The translations under genes were made by a program, and so were the position numbers. A stretch of DNA of 55,008 nt from Actinomycetes bacterium (GTDB lineage: Bacteria > Actinomycetota > Acidimicrobiia > Acidimicrobiales > RAAP-2), in contig JAKAQM010000003.1 of assembly GCA_021822565.1 (NCBI GenBank), positions 1 to 55,008 on the forward strand. Reading direction: 5' to 3'. Positions 50,468-55,008 of this stretch are shown here, one piece after another. Each line of letters begins with the position of its first letter. The stretch's first letter is position 1. Under the pieces are notes generated by a model. It made no database searches and was not told the DNA's origin. It saw nothing but the letters and a program-made list of their open reading frames with translations.

Positions 50468-52663
50468 TTAGCGCGGGCGCCGCCTGCGCAGCGTCGTCCT
50501 GGTGCCACCCACCCAGCGGCGCTCGCCCGGGTCGTCGTCGTTGCCGTCGGCATCGGCACCGGCACCGGCACCGGGACGTGGCGTGGCGACGTGGCGTGTG
50601 TCGCGCGCTGCAGGAGGGCGCCGCGCCGCCGCGGTGAGGTTCCGGTTCGCTGCGCTCACGGACGTGGACCTGGCGATCGGGGCGCCGGGCGCCGGGACGA
50701 TCCTGATGCGTGGGCCGGTGTTGACCGGGGTGCGCGGGTCTCCCCAGGCGGCGCCGATCCCTGCGCCCGCCCCGACGTCGTCGCGATCGAACACTGTGCC
50801 TGTCCGGCGGGCTGTGCCCGCCGGAGCTCCTGGACCGGTCGGCTGGCCGGTCAAGAGCGCGAAAGGCTGGCGCCGCCCACCGAGCAGCGCGCCGATGCCC
50901 GCGTAGACGGCGCCACCCGCGGCGATGGCGGCAGCGACTCGGAGGAGCAGCCCGAGGCCGTGCTGGGTACCCGAGACGTTGGAGACGACCAGCACGACCG
51001 CGCCCATCACGATGGTCGCGCCCGCCGCCCTCCGAAGCGGGGCCCACGCCCTGGGTCCCCCGAGCGCTCCGAGCCACCGGCGGAGGACGACGATGCCGCA
51101 GAGCGCGGCGACGGTGTAGGCGATCGACAGGGAGAGGGCGAGGCCGCGTATGCCCAGCGGGCCGACGAGGACGAGCGCGAGGACGATGTTGAGGCCGTTC
51201 TCCACCACGTAGAGGTAGAAGGCCACCTTGGTGCGCTGCATCGCCTGGAGCACGCGTACGACGTAGAGGTACGTGCAGAACCCGGGCAGGCCGAGCGAGA
51301 ACATCGCCAGAGCGGCTCCGGTGGTGCCGGTGGCCGCCGCCGTCGTGCTGCCGTGCCCGAGGAGGAGCGTGACGGCAGGGTGGGCGAGGATCAGCATGCC
51401 CATCGCCGACGGCAGGATCACCGCAAGCGTCGCGCGCAGCCCGCCCGTGAGGCGCCGGCGGAACCCCTCGTCGTCCCCCGTCGCCCATCGCTCGGCGAGG
51501 TCCGGCGTGACGGCGCTCATGATCGACACCGCGACCACCGCGTAGGGCATCTGCAAGAAGGTGTACGCGTACGTGTAGGACGACAACGGTCCTGTGCCCT
51601 TCGCGCCCACCGCGAGCGCGAGGACCACGTAGAGCGCGACCTGGTTGGCGATGACGAAGCCGAACGTCCACGACCCGAGCCGTACGACGGTGCGGACGGC
51701 CTCGTGCCTGGGCTCCCAGTGCCATCGGAGGCGCTCGAGCCCGATGCCGCGCAGGGCCGGGAGGAGCGCGATCGCCTGGAGGAGGACGCCGGCGGTGGTC
51801 CCGAGCCCGAGGAGGACGAGGTCGCCACCGTGACCGTGCACCGATGTGAGCGAGGGGAACCTCGGCACGAGAGCGTGGAACCACAGGCATACGCCGATCA
51901 CGACGGCGTTGTTGACGATGGGGACCCACATCGGCGCGGCGAAGCGCCGGCGGGTGTTGAGGAGGGCGGCCATGAGCGAGATGACGCCGTAGAGGGCGAC
52001 TTGCGGCACGAACCATCTGAGCAGGGTCGTCGCGACGGCCTTTTCCTGTGCGAGCGCCCGAGCGGCGGTCCCCGAGGCGTGGTCGAACGCGACGTACGCG
52101 CCGATCACCTGGGGCGCGAGCACCCAGAAGATGACCGTCATGACCACGAGCACGACGATCGCGACCGTGATGATCGCCGAGATCGCCCGCCACGCCTCGT
52201 GCTCGTCGCGCGTCGCGAGGCGGTCCACGAAGATGGGGATGAACGTCGCGGCGAGGATGCCGCCGAGCACGACGTCGTAGATCATGTTGGGCGTCGTGTT
52301 GGCGAGGTTGTACGCGTCGGCGAGATGGGTGAGGCCGAGCGCGTAGGCGAGGGCGATGATGCGGAGGAGCCCCGTGACCCGCGACACCGTGGTGCCTGCG
52401 GCCATCCACCCCGCCGCCCGGCGGAGCCCGACGCCGGTTGGCGCCGCATCTGTTCCTGCACCCGTGCTCGCGCTGACGGGGGTGCCGGACGCCGCCGCGG
52501 CACCCCCGCGCGCACCGGGCCCGGCCGCGGCGTCCGGTGACGTCAGGGACGATGGCGATGTGAGGGACGACGGTGACGCCTGGGACTCCGTGCGCATGCC
52601 GGCGCCGGGGAGGGCGGCGTGGGCCGGAGGCCGCGCGCGTCGGCGAAGGCTCTGTCGCGTCAC
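50468..52663 (-). CDS. murJ: Lipid II flippase MurJ/MviN
   Basis: The protein has 731 residues from a GTG that overlaps the DUF6049 stop (GTGA); an ATG 22 codons later is possible. After 80 disordered residues comes the polytopic MATE-like core: RAAGWMAAGTTVSRVTGLLR, ALGLTHLADAYNLANTTPNM and ILAATFIPIFVDRLA are the MviN signature, and about 14 membrane segments follow. The last 150-200 residues are a cytosolic Gly/Ala/Arg-rich tail, as in actinobacterial MurJ, but without a recognisable kinase-like domain. It moves lipid II to the outer leaflet. Confidence 0.94.
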   Translation of the reverse strand: MTRQSLRRRARPPAHAALPGAGMRTESQASPSSLTSPSSLTSPDAAAGPGARGGAAAASGTPVSASTGAGTDAAPTGVGLRRAAGWMAAGTTVSRVTGLLRIIALAYALGLTHLADAYNLANTTPNMIYDVVLGGILAATFIPIFVDRLATRDEHEAWRAISAIITVAIVVLVVMTVIFWVLAPQVIGAYVAFDHASGTAARALAQEKAVATTLLRWFVPQVALYGVISLMAALLNTRRRFAAPMWVPIVNNAVVIGVCLWFHALVPRFPSLTSVHGHGGDLVLLGLGTTAGVLLQAIALLPALRGIGLERLRWHWEPRHEAVRTVVRLGSWTFGFVIANQVALYVVLALAVGAKGTGPLSSYTYAYTFLQMPYAVVAVSIMSAVTPDLAERWATGDDEGFRRRLTGGLRATLAVILPSAMGMLILAHPAVTLLLGHGSTTAAATGTTGAALAMFSLGLPGFCTYLYVVRVLQAMQRTKVAFYLYVVENGLNIVLALVLVGPLGIRGLALSLSIAYTVAALCGIVVLRRWLGALGGPRAWAPLRRAAGATIVMGAVVLVVSNVSGTQHGLGLLLRVAAAIAAGGAVYAGIGALLGGRRQPFALLTGQPTGPGAPAGTARRTGTVFDRDDVGAGAGIGAAWGDPRTPVNTGPRIRIVPAPGAPIARSTSVSAANRNLTAAARRPPAARDTRHVATPRPGAGAGADADGNDDDPGERRWVGGTRTTLRRRRPR

Positions 52664-54810
52664 GGTGCCGCCTCAATGGGGTCCGGCGACCTGGCGTGCC
52701 CGGAGCGCTTCTTGCGCCGGCTGGACCGCCAGGTGCGCGCCCACCACGCGAGGAGGACCGCCAGGGCGACCGCGGTCAGCACGATGCCGACGAGGGACGT
52801 CGCAGTCGAGCGGACGGTGAGCAGCGTGCGCGCGAAGACCAGACGGCCGTCGGGCGAGGTGAGGGTCACATGCAGCGGCAGGTCCCCCGAGCTGCGGGCC
52901 TCGACGTCCACGCGCCAGGCGTTCGTCGCATGGTCGAGCCGGATGAGCCGGCGTGTCCCGTGGTGGGGGAAGAGGAATTTGTTGCCGCTGACCGAGAGCC
53001 TGCCCAAGACGGTGTACTTCGCTGCGGACACCACGGTGATGGGGATCACGCCTGTGCGGGCGGTGAGGGTGTACGTGGTCTCCTTGGCGAACCTGACCAG
53101 GTGGAGCTGGGCGTCGAGGAGCCGTTCGACCGTGGACACCCCCCGGGCGCGGCGGCTCGCCGAGAGCGCCTCTGTCTCCGAGGCGAGGAGGAGGTCGTCG
53201 AGCTCGGCTTCGACCCGGGGCGGGCGGCCTGTGACCGCGCGGTCGAAGCTCGTGAGCCGCAGGCGGGCGCGCGACACCGCGCGCGCGGCCGCTCGGGTCA
53301 TGACCGGACCGGACGCGGATCGGGCCAGCTGGCGGGGCCCGGCCGGGGTGACGGACGAGAAGAAGCGCGAGAGCGTCACGGGCTCGACGGTCGGGTTGTG
53401 GGTCAGTCCGGCGAGGAGCACCTGGTCGAAGACGGGGTTGGCCAGCCAGCCCTGGGGAGGCACCGCGACCAGGCCGCGGACCGCGACTGTGTTCGGGCGC
53501 TCGAAGTGGACCATGGCGAGATCGGCCAGCAGCTGCGTGGCTGCGAGGGCAGGGTCGTGCGGGAGCGCGGTGAACTGCCCATCGAGCCAGGTGTCGGTCT
53601 CTGCCGCCTGGACCGACGCGGACGTTCCTCCCTCTGGGAGCGTGAGCGAGAACGTCGACGCCCAGGTGCCGCGGCTTGTGGCGGCCGGTGTGGGCGCGAG
53701 GTTGGCGTCCGGGAGCACGAGCTGGGTCGCGTGGACCCGGGCCAGACCGCTGGCGATGTCGTTGCCGACGAGGCCGGTCTGGATCCAGGGCGAAGGGGTC
53801 GAGGTCGCCAGGACATGGAGGCGGTGCAGCACTGTGGTGCCGGCGGCCATCTGGGCGACGATCTCGGTCGGCTCGCCCGCGCCGGCGAGCGCGCCGAGGT
53901 CGACGGGGACGTACGGGCGCGCGAGGACCTCGTCGGCCGAAGGGTCCGCGGACAACGCCGCGAGCGTCGCGACCGCGGCCCGCCCGTCCGCGCCGGCGTG
54001 CTCCAGCGCCTGGAGGGTCTGTGGGGAGGCGTCGATGGAGAGCGGGACCGACGGCGCCGTACGGAGCTGGGAGATGAGGGTCTCGAGCGCCTGGGCCTCG
54101 TGTGCCGAGAGCGGGTCGATGGCCTGACCGAGCCGCGAGGGGTGCGGTGCCAGCGAGATCGGAGCGACGAGGGGGACGACCCAGGCGAGCTCCAGCGGGT
54201 GGGCGCTCGCGCCGGCGACATAGGTGAGGAAGGTGGTGAAACGACGCAGCACGCTCCCGTCCGCTTGCCGGAGCTCGACGACCACGGGGTACACGCCTGT
54301 GCATGTGCCACTCCCTGTCGGAGGAGCGCACGCGAGTCCGAGACGCAGCCCCTGTGTGCTGGCGGCGGCCTGCACGACGGAGAGGTCGACGGAGACGGCG
54401 CCTGGGACGTGGGGATCGGGCGGCAGCTGTGCGAGCGCCGCAGGAGCGGTCGTGGAGAGGGGGTAGCCCCGAGGGCCGTGGCGAACTGCGTCCACGAAGT
54501 CGTAGCGGCTGAGCAGCCGTGGGTAGAGCACCACGTCGACCAGCGCGCCGGTCGGTGCGTGGTGGGCGGAGAGCACGAGGTCGAAGGACGCCGGGGGCGC
54601 AGCGCTCCCAGCCGGGGCACCCGAGGGAGCGACCACCCACTCGGACTGGCTGTCGAGCAGGAATGTGGCGGCGCGCTGGGAGGTGCTGCCGGCGGCACCG
54701 GCTGCGGGGGTGACGAGCACGACGAGAGCCAGGCTGGCGAGGAGGACGGTCCACGCCAGTGCGGCGGCCCGGCGCGCCGTGCTGGGGGCCGAGCTGCGCT
54801 GCATCGACAC
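52660..54810 (-). CDS. DUF6049 family secreted membrane-anchored protein
   Basis: The protein has 716 residues. A signal peptide (AALAWTVLLASLALVVLVTP) opens it, and one membrane segment near 670-695 (TSLVGIVLTAVALAVLLAWW) with a basic cytosolic tail closes it. The ectodomain has repeats of the LELAWVVPLVAPISL and LPLHVTLTSPDGRLVF type. Position before murJ matches the Rv3909 family of mycobacteria (DUF6049). Its function is unknown; a wall-assembly role with MurJ is inferred from conserved linkage. Confidence 0.85.
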   Translation of the reverse strand: MSMQRSSAPSTARRAAALAWTVLLASLALVVLVTPAAGAAGSTSQRAATFLLDSQSEWVVAPSGAPAGSAAPPASFDLVLSAHHAPTGALVDVVLYPRLLSRYDFVDAVRHGPRGYPLSTTAPAALAQLPPDPHVPGAVSVDLSVVQAAASTQGLRLGLACAPPTGSGTCTGVYPVVVELRQADGSVLRRFTTFLTYVAGASAHPLELAWVVPLVAPISLAPHPSRLGQAIDPLSAHEAQALETLISQLRTAPSVPLSIDASPQTLQALEHAGADGRAAVATLAALSADPSADEVLARPYVPVDLGALAGAGEPTEIVAQMAAGTTVLHRLHVLATSTPSPWIQTGLVGNDIASGLARVHATQLVLPDANLAPTPAATSRGTWASTFSLTLPEGGTSASVQAAETDTWLDGQFTALPHDPALAATQLLADLAMVHFERPNTVAVRGLVAVPPQGWLANPVFDQVLLAGLTHNPTVEPVTLSRFFSSVTPAGPRQLARSASGPVMTRAAARAVSRARLRLTSFDRAVTGRPPRVEAELDDLLLASETEALSASRRARGVSTVERLLDAQLHLVRFAKETTYTLTARTGVIPITVVSAAKYTVLGRLSVSGNKFLFPHHGTRRLIRLDHATNAWRVDVEARSSGDLPLHVTLTSPDGRLVFARTLLTVRSTATSLVGIVLTAVALAVLLAWWARTWRSSRRKKRSGHARSPDPIEAAP

Positions 54811-54849
54811 CGCATGACGCTACTTCCCGTCGCTCGAGTCCACGCACCC

Positions 54850-54930
54850 GCGCGGCGCTCCGGGCTCGCGCGGCGCTCCGGGCTCGCGCGGCGCTCCGGG
54901 CTCGCGCGGCGCTCCGGGCTCGCGCGGCGC
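54850..54930. repeat. 18-bp tandem repeat, 4.5 copies
   Basis: Exact units GCGCGGCGCTCCGGGCTC start at 54850, 54868, 54886 and 54904, with a partial fifth. The array lies in the gap between the divergent DUF6049 gene and the gene starting at 54940, so it sits in a promoter region and is likely to vary between strains. Confidence 0.95.
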
Positions 54931-54939
54931 GGCGGTACG

Positions 54940-55008
54940 GTGGACCGGTGCAGCCCCCCCCACGTCCCCGAGCGCTTCCGCCCGCTCGTCGAGGCGACCT
55001 CGGCGCTC
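54940..55008 (+). CDS. Start of probable CCA tRNA nucleotidyltransferase (partial)
   Basis: Only 23 codons from GTG are present before the window ends. The frame contains VPERFRPLVEATSAL, which resembles the N-terminus of actinobacterial CCA-adding/poly(A) polymerase-type enzymes just before the nucleotidyltransferase domain. The gene next to the DUF6049-murJ pair in mycobacteria (pcnA) supports this. A second GTG at 54948 is in another frame. The call rests on a short match and synteny. Confidence 0.5.
   Translation, partial: MDRCSPPHVPERFRPLVEATSAL

Noticed and set aside
49518-52676. 1052-codon minus-strand frame covering degV and murJ
   Set aside because: Only its last 291 codons are degV; the rest is an off-frame reading of murJ, which has its own convincing frame.

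Overview
The window is about 55 kb of very GC-rich DNA spanning a bacterial replication origin. The gene order DUF6049 / murJ / trxB / trxA / cwlM / parB / parA / rsmG / jag / yidC / yidD / rnpA / rpmH / dnaA / dnaN / recF / dciA / gyrB / gyrA is the actinobacterial oriC neighbourhood (compare Mycobacterium). With a class II B12-dependent ribonucleotide reductase and many GTG/TTG starts, this points to Actinomycetota, possibly an early-branching class such as Acidimicrobiia. The phylum is fairly secure; the class is a guess.

Layout. (1) 1-1590: 3' part of a plus-strand Thr/Ser-rich surface-type protein. (2) 1664-17408, minus strand: an extracellular contractile injection system (eCIS) cluster. 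In transcription order it encodes a membrane-anchored GH18 protein, a PAAR-like spike, sheath, tube, tail assembly protein, a DUF6760 protein of 56 residues, a second tube, a 1119-residue DUF4157 protein, a LysM/tube adaptor, VgrG, a gp25-like wedge, baseplate J, tail protein I and a zinc ribbon with a C-terminal membrane segment. The last seven genes (from the DUF4157 gene on) overlap by 1-4 bases, so translation is probably coupled. No AAA+ ATPase, tape measure, tail terminator, fibre or obvious toxin is visible. (3) 17514-29004: stress, redox and metabolic genes. These are DUF302, Hsp20, a protein disulfide oxidoreductase-thioredoxin reductase fusion overlapping nrdJ, a small membrane protein, a cysteine-desulfurase-like enzyme, an FkbM methyltransferase, an OsmC-family gene interrupted by one in-frame TGA, a group II PLP decarboxylase and an HtrA-type protease. 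(4) 29196-38150, minus strand: gyrA, gyrB, dciA, recF, dnaN, dnaA. DnaA boxes lie on both sides of dnaA. (5) 38444-46516, plus strand: rpmH, rnpA, yidD, yidC, jag, rsmG, then an IS110 relic, a LAGLIDADG gene on the other strand, two parS-like sites, parA and parB. (6) 46671-54810, minus strand: cwlM, trxA, trxB, a small membrane protein, degV, murJ and a DUF6049 gene. The window ends in the first codons of a plus-strand gene that resembles a CCA-adding enzyme.

Most striking points. The OsmC-family gene carries TGA exactly where the family's first catalytic cysteine belongs. It is followed 20 nt later by a strong hairpin with a GUU loop, placed as a bacterial SECIS element would be, so it may be a selenoprotein. 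The eCIS cluster sits about 20 kb from oriC and carries two candidate membrane-anchoring proteins at its ends. The PDO-TrxR fusion overlaps nrdJ and may be its dedicated electron donor. Two near-identical parS-like elements precede parA. The CwlM-like protein has lost amidase metal ligands and is probably a regulator rather than an enzyme.

No rRNA, tRNA or CRISPR array was seen. Starts were chosen from ribosome-binding sites, overlaps with upstream stops and family lengths; several remain uncertain and are flagged.
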